The position numbers were made by a program, and so were the translations under genes. From a bacterium (GTDB lineage Bacteria; SZUA-182; DTGQ01): a stretch of 64,000 nt of DNA. How positions within the stretch are numbered: the first letter of the stretch is position 1; every line of letters begins with the position of its first letter. This document shows positions 35,352 through 43,182 of the stretch, piece after piece. The stretch spans positions 1-64,000 of the forward strand of contig JBFLZW010000006.1 of assembly GCA_040755755.1 (NCBI GenBank), read 5' to 3'. The notes under the pieces are model-generated. The model did not search any database, was not told the origin of the DNA, and was given only the letters and a program-made list of their open reading frames with translations.

Positions 35352-36327
35352 TGTAATCTGTGGAGCTGATCAGCGACAAATAGCGGAAGCCATTAAGATT
35401 GCCGCTATCTCTTGAGGCCAATACCTTAGCCCTCAAAAATCTGCTACTATGCATGGTAGTCTCCAAACAAATGAAAACTGGGGTCAGGCATTGAATTATG
35501 AGGTTGGGCGATACATTCACGATTCAAGGCACGAACCCCAGACTTTACGCGGAAAGATGAACCCTTCAGCGCACTAACTAATCTTTAATTACTCCATCTT
35601 CCCAGGCAGGGCCTCGAATGTACCTTAACATTTTCCCAAATAGTCGGGGCATATTGTTTGAGTTCCTTTTATGATATGGTGATCTATCAATAGAAATCGG
35701 AATGCTTCTTGCGTAATTTGATCTACAGGTTAGATCAATTTCAAACTGATTTTTATTTCAACCCCTGAAATTTCAGGGGTTGAGAACCGCCGTGCATAAA
35801 TCATTCCGAACGGTATTGGGCCAGTAATGTAAAAAGCTCAAAAAGATAGCTGCACTAACGTAACTGCATTGACGATCGGATTGGGCCCGCGGGCTTGCGC
35901 CCGCGGGCCCGGCACATCGATGAGAGACAATAATGCACAATTTGACAGGCAGGATGCGGAAGCCCGGTTTGTATTTGCATTTTTGCAATTCATTAGCAAT
36001 AATGCAAGCGATCTCCTTTTTACTTATCAATCTTGAATCGGGATTAATCCGTCATCTTCTTGCCGTATCTTTTTATGCAAAAATGCAAATCGATCGGTTT
36101 TGATACGGCGGGTGAGCTTTTTCGGACACCCATGCAAAATATCGACTGATACCTGGCAACAGATTGATAAATTGGCTCTTCCAGGCAGTACCCCGAAGAA
36201 AATGCAAATTTTCTCTACCCTGATCTTTATCCGGCACCTATCTTGCATGATTTCCCACCAGAAGTCAAGAAGCTTAAGGCACCTGAAGTAAAACTAACCC
36301 AGCAAGTAAAGCGTGAAGGTGAAGAAG
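35352..36327. other. AT-rich intergenic region without a recognised gene
   Basis: 976 bp. A perfect 12-bp-arm palindrome lies at 35883-35910, and TGCAAA/TTTGCA words recur at about 35972, 36077, 36131 and 36201. Two minus-strand open frames (35773-36030, 36027-36248) abut at 36027-36030 and might be one decayed gene, but I recognise nothing in them. Confidence 0.5.
35883..35910. repeat. Perfect GC-rich palindrome
   Basis: GGGCCCGCGGGC and GCCCGCGGGCCC around a TTGC loop. It stands out against an AT-rich background and has no T-run, so a dispersed palindromic repeat is more likely than a terminator. Confidence 0.8.
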
Positions 36328-37677
36328 ATGAGAGTTGAAAGGAAAGCAGTGGCTTATACCCCTCCGAATGAGGAACCCGATGAGGGGACGTTCGAGATAG
36401 TCAAAAAACTCAATGGTCTGATCGAGTTTATCAGCCATCAGATTGTTGGCCGGGAAGAGATCATCCGCCAGTCGTTCTATGCTCTTCTTACGGGAGAGCA
36501 TCAGTTGCTCTTCAGCCGGACCGGTATGGCCAAAAGCCTCCAGGCAAGGCAGATATTCAATTGCTTCGAACAGGTCACGGTTTTTGAAAAGCAGCTTACC
36601 AAAGACACCATGCCCGATAATCTGTTTGGGGCTTACGACATTGTCCAGCTCAAAAGAGGGAAACTGGTTCACAATGTCGATGGCTCCATCGTGCTGGCTG
36701 ATTTCGCCTTCCTGGATGAGGTCTTTGATGCTAATGACATGCTCCTGCGCTCATTGCTTTCTCTTTTGAATGAAAAAAGGTTCATGAATGGGGGCGAGCA
36801 GATTTCTTCACCGCTCAACACCGTTATCGCCACAGCCAATTACGTGCGGGTCACGGAAGTGCTGGAGGCTGTTTTGGACAGGTTTTTGTACAAGAGCTTT
36901 ATTCCGGAGAACAAGAACCTGTATCTCCAGATGCTTATCGACTATGTTTTTCGCGAAAATCATGGCCGGGTAGTCGACCCACAGGTAAAAATCAATCTGG
37001 AGGAGCTCTGTGCTCTGAAGAATATCATTAACAGCCAGCGTATTGAAATTCCGGATTATATCCTTTTTCTGAAAAACTATATTGTAAGAAGATACATCGA
37101 GGAGGTAAGGTCCACAGATCCTGAACGGCCCGATTTCATCATTGGCGACCGAACCAGTGTCAAGATTCAGAACCTGCTGCGTGCCTCGGCAATTCTCGAT
37201 TACCGGACAGCGGTGGAGGAGAAGGATCTTGAGCAGATGTATTACCTGATTTGCATGCTGGGGAAAAACAATGAGAAAGAGCGTCTATCCACAATCGTGG
37301 AAACTGCCCGGAAATACTTTGGAGACGATAAGGAAGTGCTGGAAGACATTCTTCCTATCAGCCGGCTGGTGTGGGAAATGAAAAGGTCCAGAGGAGAAGA
37401 TGATCCCCTGAAATCGGCAAGGATGATCTCGGCAATGGAAGGAATTGAGGATGCGTTGAAGGATAAGGGTAACCGTCGTGGCTTTCGGAAGAAGCTGGCT
37501 GACATGATGCCGAAAAGGGTTATTACCCTGCCTCACAAATCGGAAATGGAAAGAATCGTGAGTATGGTTCGTCAGTATTGTACTACTTTGAAAAATATAG
37601 CTGCGAAAAAGGAAACTATTGAGCTTATCAGTGGATTGGAGGAAGACCTGGATAATTTCCGGCTTAGGCCGCAATAA
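36328..37677 (+). CDS. MoxR/RavA-like AAA+ ATPase with altered P-loop
   Basis: 449 residues from ATG 36328 (a GTG five codons upstream is possible). The N-terminal region matches RavA-like MoxR proteins: QIVGREEIIRQSFYALLTGEH, then the P-loop LLFSRTGMAKS (residues 60-70), where the first glycine of GxxGxAKS is Ser63, and Walker B LADFAFLDEVF (Asp130, Glu131) with NTVIATANY as sensor 1. A C-terminal helical region replaces the LARA domain. RavA normally pairs with the vWA protein ViaA, and no vWA gene is nearby. The P-loop change may weaken nucleotide binding, but Lys69 and Ser70 remain. Confidence 0.8.
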   Translation: MRVERKAVAYTPPNEEPDEGTFEIVKKLNGLIEFISHQIVGREEIIRQSFYALLTGEHQLLFSRTGMAKSLQARQIFNCFEQVTVFEKQLTKDTMPDNLFGAYDIVQLKRGKLVHNVDGSIVLADFAFLDEVFDANDMLLRSLLSLLNEKRFMNGGEQISSPLNTVIATANYVRVTEVLEAVLDRFLYKSFIPENKNLYLQMLIDYVFRENHGRVVDPQVKINLEELCALKNIINSQRIEIPDYILFLKNYIVRRYIEEVRSTDPERPDFIIGDRTSVKIQNLLRASAILDYRTAVEEKDLEQMYYLICMLGKNNEKERLSTIVETARKYFGDDKEVLEDILPISRLVWEMKRSRGEDDPLKSARMISAMEGIEDALKDKGNRRGFRKKLADMMPKRVITLPHKSEMERIVSMVRQYCTTLKNIAAKKETIELISGLEEDLDNFRLRPQ

Positions 37678-37849
37678 GTAAGCGATTGAAGCAGCAAGAG
37701 TTTTTTAGGCCCCAGGCAGAGTTATGGCGACCCCAGCAATTTAAATTTCTCGGCTCGATGAAGCAGGCGGAGAATTTCTCTTCTCATGAGCCGGATAAAA
37801 AAAGCATCAAACCCTCTTCACCCCATACCGGCAAGGCGACATGCCGGGC

Positions 37850-37900
37850 AAGGGCCCCTGGCAGAACAAGCCAGGGGCCCTTCTCTCCCATTTTCGTTTT
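37850..37900 (+). terminator. Rho-independent terminator downstream of the MoxR/RavA-like gene
   Basis: Perfect 13-bp arms AAGGGCCCCTGGC (37850-37862) and GCCAGGGGCCCTT (37870-37882) with a 7-nt loop, followed by a pyrimidine-rich run with TTTTCGTTTTT. It lies 173 bp after the ATPase stop and 27 bp before the rlpA ribosome site. Confidence 0.75.
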
Positions 37901-37926
37901 TCTTTCTTGATTCTTCAAGAGTAAAA

Positions 37927-38622
37927 ATGGTAAAAATAGCCATGCGTATTTTTCCCCCTCTCTTCCGATACAGCTTGATTTTGGCGATCTGTGCCACCTG
38001 TCTGGCCTGTGCCACAAGGCCGCTGCGTCTTCCTCCGCCAGCAGGTCCCCGAAAAGGCCCCGAATTTCCTCTCAACTATACGGAAGAAGGAATCGCTTCC
38101 TGGTATGGTGCTGATTTTCACGGCAGAAGGACCGCCAATGGAGAGATCTATGATATGTACAAGAATACAGCGGCTCACCGATATCTCCCCCTGGGCTGTT
38201 ATACCCAGGTGGTTAATCTGAAGAATCAAAAGTCTCTTGTAGTCAAGATCAATGACCGGGGGCCTTTTGTCAAGGACCGGATCCTTGACCTTTCCTATGG
38301 TGCGGCCTGTGCTCTGGGAATGGCTGAAGATGGCCTCGCACCGGTAAAGATCGAGTTGATTCGGCTGCCAGAGCAGGGAGGGGAGCAGGAAGGTGGTTTC
38401 TTTATCCAGATTGGCGCCTTCAGTTATCAGGCCAATGCTGATCGCTTGCAGCAGCAGCTTTCCGTCCATTATCCAACCCGTCAGGTAGTCTATCAGAGGC
38501 CGGACTCCCCGCCGCTTCACCGGGTCTGGATCGGCCCCTTCGAGCATATTTTCTCAGCCCGCAAAACCTTACAGGAGTTTGAGACCATGGGCTACACCGA
38601 CTCTTTTATCGTAGCCGAGTAA
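37927..38622 (+). CDS. rlpA: RlpA-type septal ring lipoprotein with DPBB and SPOR domains
   Basis: 231 residues from the ATG at 37927; the open frame upstream passes through the terminator and is not coding. A signal sequence (ILAICATCLAC) ends at a lipobox-like Cys28. The double-psi beta-barrel shows ASWYGADFHGRRTANGE, TAAHRYLPLG and INDRGPF, the core of lytic transglycosylase RlpA, which cleaves denuded glycan at the division site. A C-terminal SPOR domain (FFIQIGAFSYQANADRL) targets septal peptidoglycan. All this indicates a Gram-negative envelope. It is a single-gene transcript between a terminator and a repeat array. Confidence 0.92.
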   Translation: MVKIAMRIFPPLFRYSLILAICATCLACATRPLRLPPPAGPRKGPEFPLNYTEEGIASWYGADFHGRRTANGEIYDMYKNTAAHRYLPLGCYTQVVNLKNQKSLVVKINDRGPFVKDRILDLSYGAACALGMAEDGLAPVKIELIRLPEQGGEQEGGFFIQIGAFSYQANADRLQQQLSVHYPTRQVVYQRPDSPPLHRVWIGPFEHIFSARKTLQEFETMGYTDSFIVAE

Positions 38623-38737
38623 AAAGTGTGGATACCTGCCCTTTGCTCTCTCTTGCCAAAGAGGGCTGGAAATGGTATGGTTAATTGTTCGATAATGATG
38701 GTTATACTGTGAACGGGTGAATATTGAACTTTTTGCT

Positions 38738-38820
38738 CAGGAGTCAGAAGCCAGGAGTCAGAAGTCAGGAGCCAGGAGCCAATACCTTCTTCTGAATTCT
38801 GACTCCTGACTCCTGGCTCC
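38738..38820. repeat. Inverted pair of GGAGTCA heptamer arrays
   Basis: Direct units GGAGTCA/GAAGTCA/GGAGCCA (38738-38780) face reverse-complement units TGACTCC/TGGCTCC (38796-38820), so about 25 bp can fold into a hairpin. It sits between rlpA and a small membrane protein gene. Confidence 0.8.
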
Positions 38821-38881
38821 TTTGGAAAAGTTCAGTTCTAAGCCGTTTATAGTATAACTATTCATCAAACAGGGGAAAGAG

Positions 38882-39253
38882 ATGAATTCGGATATCATTT
38901 TTAATTCCTTCGGTTTATTCATCCTGGGTCTGGTACTGCTCTTTGGTTCCTACGATATCCTTCTGCGCCTTATCCATAGCCAGCAGAGAAGAAAGACCGG
39001 GCTGGTTATATCCTGCATCTTCCTGGCAGTCATGGGAGCGGTGTTCCTGATTCTCTCCATTCTCATGCTGGCCAAACTCTATGCAAGCAGCAAATCGCTG
39101 TTCTTTACCGGCGTGGTCATTTTTGTCGCTGTGGCTGGAGGCACGTTTCAACTCATGAAATGGAAGCGCGAGATTGCCCGTGAGGACTGGAACATGCAAA
39201 CCCGTCAGGGCGATGAAACACCCGGGATGAAGGGGCATCCCAAAGAGAGATGA
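38882..39253 (+). CDS. Small integral membrane protein of unknown function
   Basis: 123 residues with three membrane segments (about 9-29, 39-63, 70-90) and a charged C-terminal tail (WKREIAREDW). GGGAAAGAG lies upstream of the ATG. I recognise no domain. The broken small gene and the HEPN gene follow on the same strand, but there is no evidence that they work together. Confidence 0.6.
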   Translation: MNSDIIFNSFGLFILGLVLLFGSYDILLRLIHSQQRRKTGLVISCIFLAVMGAVFLILSILMLAKLYASSKSLFFTGVVIFVAVAGGTFQLMKWKREIAREDWNMQTRQGDETPGMKGHPKER

Positions 39254-39272
39254 TCTAAAGGGAAAGAAAAAT

Positions 39273-39548
39273 ATGAAACCAAATGTACAGGAATACATTT
39301 CAGAAATAGAGCGCCTCTATTCGGAGATAGACAAGTGGATAAAAAAACAAGCCGCTTATCCTTAAAAGAGAAGATATTGAAATTAATGAGGAATTACCAG
39401 GCCATTATAAGGCCCCTCGTCTTTTCCTCCAAGATCAGGAGGGAAAGCAAATTGCAGAGTTACGACCTGGCGGGGAAAAGCTCGTTTAGTAGATGCCGGC
39501 CTTTTTCTGGAACTTCTTTCAGAGGTCTCAGATTATGCAGTCGGATAA
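39273..39548 (+). pseudogene. Frameshifted small protein, partner of the HEPN gene
   Basis: ATG 39273 begins MKPNVQEYISEIERLYSEID and stops early in this frame. Removing one A from the A7 run (39341-39347) opens LILKREDIEINEELPGHYKA and PRLFLQDQEGKQIAELRPGG; adding one A at the A4 run near 39475-39479 then gives LVDAGLFLELLSEVSDYAVG to TAA at 39546-39548. The restored protein is about 91 residues. The two changes are compensating homopolymer indels, so the break may be a sequencing error, true decay or slippage. The last codons overlap the HEPN start, as in a two-gene operon. Confidence 0.6.
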
Positions 39549-40053
39549 TCCCTTGGAGCCTATATGGCAAGCCTATCAAGTGACCAGAGACTGCCTGAAA
39601 GTTGCCCAACGGGCTATCAATAAGCAGCAGCCATCATTTCTCGGGGGAACTCAATGTGTGGGCATTCCTCAACAGGAAGCTACCCAATGGATTGTTATGA
39701 GCCGTGACGAATCCGATGATTGTGTAATCCTTTCTCTTTGGGCAGTATTTGAGCGGATTATCATCGATTACATGCAGAGGAAAGGACAAAAGATACTTGA
39801 TGAATCTCCTAAGGTCTTTTCACAAAAGTTTTATAAACAGCTTCAGAGAGAGGTGGAGTACTGGAAGATAGACGATATCTTAGATCTTTTTAAAGGAACT
39901 ATTGATCCAATTTTAATCGGGCATGCCAAGCAAATCAAAGATCATCGGGACTGGGTAGCACACCGGAACATCAATCGAGGCAAGGTCTTACCTGATTTTG
40001 CTTATAAAATCTTATCGGAAATCCTGAGTCAGATTCAACAGCCCGCAGAGTAA
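39535..40053 (+). CDS. HEPN-domain protein (candidate RNase)
   Basis: 172 residues from the ATG at 39535, which overlaps the partner gene's end by 14 nt. The helical protein contains ESDDCVILSLWAVFERIIIDY and the motif HRDWVAHRN, where Arg138 and His143 form the Rx4H signature of HEPN RNases. HEPN proteins act as toxins in toxin-antitoxin pairs or as effectors in defence. The small upstream gene would be a natural antitoxin or cofactor. No nucleotidyltransferase (MNT) partner is present, so it is not a classic HEPN-MNT pair. Confidence 0.65.
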   Translation: MQSDNPLEPIWQAYQVTRDCLKVAQRAINKQQPSFLGGTQCVGIPQQEATQWIVMSRDESDDCVILSLWAVFERIIIDYMQRKGQKILDESPKVFSQKFYKQLQREVEYWKIDDILDLFKGTIDPILIGHAKQIKDHRDWVAHRNINRGKVLPDFAYKILSEILSQIQQPAE

Positions 40054-40071
40054 CCCAATAAGGACCGGAAG

Positions 40072-40899
40072 GTGAAGGATCATACAACCGTTGAAGTTAC
40101 CAAAATCAGGAAATCCGGGGTCTTTTCAATCCAGGATGAAGTCATTCGGGAAATCCCCCTGACGATCCGGATTAACGGCACCCCGTGCGCGACCCTGATG
40201 CGCACTCCGGGGCGGGAAAGAGAATTAGCCCTTGGTTTTTGCTTTACTGAAGGCATCTTGCCTGATTCATGGCGGGAAGGCGGTCTTCAATGGGAAGATT
40301 GCAATCCGCAGGGCAATACCATCGGCCTGCAGATCGAACATTCCCCCGCGTTCCAGCCTGCCAGGCCCCTGTCTTCTCCTTCCTCCTTGACTGATTCTGC
40401 AGAGATCAGATTCATGGAACCGGAACCTTCTGGGGATGAGACTGAAATAGCCAACCGGATCTCTCCCTCCGTGGGCACAATCGACTGTCAACTGCGAATC
40501 CCGCTGCCGGTTCTGCACAGCATCGAGGGCCAGGCCCGGCAAAAGCAGGCCCTTTTCACCCTTACCGGAGCGACGCATGCAGCCTGTATCTTTGATCATC
40601 AGGGAAATTACCTTTTCTGTTTCGAGGATATGGCCCGGCATAACGCTTTGGATAAAGCCATCGGGCACGCTTTACTTGCCGGGGTGGAGCTTGGCGATAA
40701 AATTTTATTCCTGAGTGGCCGGACTAATTACACCCTGATTTGCAAGGCGGCCCGCTGCCGCATTCCCCTGGTTGCTTCCGTCTCCGCTCCCACCTCACTG
40801 GCAGTGAGTTTAAGCAGAAGGGTCGGGATAACGTTGATCGGATTTTTGCGCTCCGGAGAAATGAATATTTACGCAGGAGCGGAGCGGATCGTTATGTAA
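40072..40899 (+). CDS. fdhD: Formate dehydrogenase accessory sulfurtransferase FdhD
   Basis: 275 residues from a GTG at 40072, 18 nt after the HEPN gene. Family motifs: RTPGRERELALGFCFTEGIL (50-62), TGATHAACIFD (165-175), EDMARHNALDKAIG (185-198), SGRTNYTL and CRIPLVASVSAPTSLAVSL. FdhD carries sulfur from IscS to the molybdopterin cofactor of formate dehydrogenase. The usual flexible CxxC/CGxCG loop is missing; at that position the sequence is SPSVGTIDCQ with a single Cys139. The next gene is a selenoprotein SelD, consistent with a selenocysteine-containing formate dehydrogenase elsewhere in the genome. Confidence 0.9.
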   Translation: MKDHTTVEVTKIRKSGVFSIQDEVIREIPLTIRINGTPCATLMRTPGRERELALGFCFTEGILPDSWREGGLQWEDCNPQGNTIGLQIEHSPAFQPARPLSSPSSLTDSAEIRFMEPEPSGDETEIANRISPSVGTIDCQLRIPLPVLHSIEGQARQKQALFTLTGATHAACIFDHQGNYLFCFEDMARHNALDKAIGHALLAGVELGDKILFLSGRTNYTLICKAARCRIPLVASVSAPTSLAVSLSRRVGITLIGFLRSGEMNIYAGAERIVM

Positions 40900-40905
40900 A
40901 GAAGA

Positions 40906-40932
40906 CAGGAGTCAGGAGTCAGGAGTCAGAAG
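40906..40932. repeat. GGAGTCA heptamer array (3-4 copies)
   Basis: Tandem GGAGTCA units filling most of the 70-bp gap between fdhD and selD. Confidence 0.85.
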
Positions 40933-40969
40933 AGAGACAACCGATAAACCACTGCTGGAGTTAACGGAC

Positions 40970-42028
40970 ATGAGCAGAAAAGACAAAATAAAATTGACCC
41001 ACGGGGTCAAATCCGCTGGCTGAGCTTCCAAACTGGGTCCGGGTGACCTGCAGGCTCTGCTGGCCCGCCTGCCGCAGCAGGCGGAGCATCCGAAGGTGCT
41101 GGCCGGGTTTGGCCATGCGGAGGATGCTGGTGTGTATCAACTCTCCGAGGATCTGGCTTTGATTCAGACTGTTGATTTTTTTACTCCTATTGTGGACGAC
41201 CCGTTCGATTTCGGCCAAATTGCCGCAGCCAATTCTCTGAGCGATGTTTACGCCATGGGCGGCACGCCGATTTCCGCCCTGAATATCGTCGCTTTTCCCA
41301 TTCGCTGTCTGGGAATCGAGGTTCTTGAGCAAATCCTGCAAGGAGGAGCGACGGCTCTGGCCGAAGCCGGAATTCCCTTGATCGGGGGGCACAGTATCGA
41401 GGATGAGGAGGTCAAATACGGCCTGTCCGTGGCCGGGCTTATTCATCCCCAAAAAATCATCCGGAATAATACCCTGAAACCAGGCGACAAACTGGTGCTG
41501 ACCAAGCCCATCGGCACGGGAGTCATAGCCACTGCCCTGAAAGCGGAAATGGCCAATTCCGAGCATGTCCAGGCTATGATCCGGTCCATGAAAAGCCTGA
41601 ACGAACTTCCCGCCCGGATAATGCAGGATTATGAAGTTCATGCCTGTACGGACATTACCGGCTTTGGCCTTCTGGGACACATCCGGGAGATGGTCGATGG
41701 TTCCGGCTGCACCATCCGGATATACAGCCAAAGCATACCCTTTATCGAGGGGGCCCCTGATTATGCCCGGCTGGGCCTCGTTCCTGGCGGGGCATATCGC
41801 AACAGGGAGTTTGTTCAAAATTACCTCACCGGCTACGAATCAATTGCTCAGGAGATTCAGGATCTGCTTGTTGATCCGCAAACCTCCGGCGGCCTTTTGA
41901 TTTCCCTCCCGGCTGCCTCGAGCGGACAATTTCTGGAAGCTCTTCTCAACACTTATCCTCTGCCGTCGGCCATTATCGGTGAGGTCATCGCAGGATCGGA
42001 GCAAATTCAGATCGCCCGGCATCCGTGA
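40970..42028 (+). CDS. selD: Selenide, water dikinase containing selenocysteine (UGA at codon 18)
   Basis: ATG 40970 begins MSRKDKIKLTHGVKSAG, then TGA (41021-41023), then ASKLGPGDL in the same frame, to the stop at 42028, giving 352 residues. This is the SelD active-site loop (GCxxK in E. coli), so the TGA is read as selenocysteine 18 with Lys21 as the catalytic lysine. Without readthrough the gene would start only at 41096 and lose its catalytic end. DVYAMGGTPISALNIVAFP, GGHSIEDEE and ITGFGLLGH are conserved. SelD makes selenophosphate from selenide and ATP, the Se donor for tRNA-Sec. It follows fdhD. selA, selB and tRNA-Sec are not in the window. Confidence 0.93.
41034..41050 (+). promoter_or_regulatory. 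Candidate bacterial SECIS hairpin in selD
   Basis: TGGGTC (41034-41039) and GACCTG (41045-41050) can pair around a CGGGT loop. The loop starts 17 nt after the UGA and has G at its second position, both in the range expected for bacterial SECIS elements bound by SelB. A second, stronger hairpin at 41065-41084 is farther away. Confidence 0.55.
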
Positions 42029-42232
42029 CGTGAATATTGACTTTGAGAGTGAAAAGGAATTAAAATAGCTTCTATTAGAGTAGAGGCGGGAAATAGTAAG
42101 GTCATGGAAAAGATCGAAAATTGCCGATACCTTACTGGAGATGGAGAAGGCTGTATATCTCTGGGAAAATTGATTTTCCCCTCGTTAAGAGAGATCTGTA
42201 ACAGTCCACTTTAATTACGGGAGGTATGAATC

Positions 42233-42535
42233 ATGGCCTTGCTTGATAAGATGGTTGAAGGGTGGGGACCGGGTATTCTGGCAGGCATTGGCCTGGCTTT
42301 GGCTGCGCCTGTTGTCTTGCCGCTGGTGGGAAATATAGTCCGGCCTCTGGCCAAGACGGTAATCAAGGGAGGAGTCATTGTCGGAGACAAGGTTAAGGAG
42401 ATGGCTGCCGAAGTCAGTGAGCAGGTCAGTGACCTGGTAGCCGAAGTCAGGGCTGAGGAAGCAGCAGCCTCGGCCAGATCAGGGCAGGGGAGCAATCCTC
42501 CGTCCACACCTCTTGAGCACCCGGCACAGGGATAG
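42233..42535 (+). CDS. DUF5132-like small membrane protein
   Basis: 100 residues, with GGGAGG before the ATG. One hydrophobic stretch GPGILAGIGLALAAPVVLPLVG (residues 12-33) is followed by RPLAKTVIKGGVIVGDKVKEMAAE and an acidic amphipathic tail, the pattern of DUF5132 proteins. The function of the family is unknown. The gene may be membrane- or granule-associated. It is followed 100 bp later by the DUF6794 gene. Confidence 0.65.
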   Translation: MALLDKMVEGWGPGILAGIGLALAAPVVLPLVGNIVRPLAKTVIKGGVIVGDKVKEMAAEVSEQVSDLVAEVRAEEAAASARSGQGSNPPSTPLEHPAQG

Positions 42536-42637
42536 TCAGGATCATGAAGATTTCCACACCATGGCCAGATGCGATCCTGATGGATGATTGAGGAGGGGAG
42601 TAATAAGGTTTGCGGAAAGCAGGAAGGGAGAATAGAC

Positions 42638-42979
42638 ATGGCTATTCCAAAAAACTTGGACGAATGCTTTAACGAATTAAACAGGATGCTGGGGACCCTG
42701 GTAATTGACGAGATCAGGAATGAAAAAGAAAGCACCGTACGCATGTTTCATTATGGCCTCGGCACCGCGATCAAGAACAATTGGGAATTATGGCGCGCTC
42801 ATTCACCTCTTGCTCAGTATTTTAACCGGCTTGGCATATACCATGCCGATGATATGTCAGACATCATCCTTACTTCCTTTTGGAGGTATCTGAATAATAA
42901 ACCTCTCAATGTGGAAGAGCTTGTCAAGCGGTATCAGAAGTTTTGGCTGAAGTTTGATGAAAAGACAGCATCGAGTTGA
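42638..42979 (+). CDS. DUF6794-like small protein
   Basis: 113 residues from the ATG at 42638 (the longer open frame from 42584 has no ribosome site). MAIPKNLDECFNELNRML, the pattern FHYGLGTAIKNNWELW, and ILTSFWRYLNNKPLNVEE match the DUF6794 family of small cytosolic proteins found in scattered bacteria. Function unknown. It ends 2 nt before a TGGCCAGTGG repeat array, a common position for that array type here. Confidence 0.7.
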   Translation: MAIPKNLDECFNELNRMLGTLVIDEIRNEKESTVRMFHYGLGTAIKNNWELWRAHSPLAQYFNRLGIYHADDMSDIILTSFWRYLNNKPLNVEELVKRYQKFWLKFDEKTASS

Positions 42980-42980
42980 G

Positions 42981-43068
42981 TAGTAAGTGGCCAGTGGCCA
43001 GTGGTCAGTGATCAGTGGCCAGTGGTCAGTAAAGACAACTGCTGGAAAAACAGGAGTCAGTTGTCAGT
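42981..43068. repeat. TGGCCAGTGGTCAG short-repeat array
   Basis: About six units of GTGGCCA/GTGGTCA/GTGATCA, then a GGAGTCA and TTGTCAGTAAA unit. The following 100 bp up to 43139 hold nothing else I can identify. Confidence 0.8.
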
Positions 43069-43138
43069 AAAAAAACTGAAAAACCATAACTTCAAACTGA
43101 TAGATTCTTTTCCTGTCTACAAGTGCTCCAGGACCTTT

Positions 43139-43182
43139 TATCTTCTGTGCCCCGTTGTGCCTTTGCGCCTGAGTAGTTACTT
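43139..43182. repeat. CTACTCAGG-type unit 3' of the SH3 gene
   Basis: Read on the minus strand, 3 nt after the TAG stop, it gives TAACTACTCAGGCGCAAAGG and continues with CACAACGGGGCACAG, the same order as in the units at 24399 and 51740. Confidence 0.65.

Noticed and set aside
35773-36248. Two abutting minus-strand open frames in the AT-rich gap
   Set aside because: Short, one interrupted by the palindrome, no recognisable domain; mentioned only as possible decay.
41065-41084. Perfect CCGCCTGC/GCAGGCGG hairpin as the SECIS element
   Set aside because: Its loop starts about 50 nt after the UGA, beyond the 16-37 nt range of bacterial SECIS; the weaker hairpin at 41034-41050 fits better.
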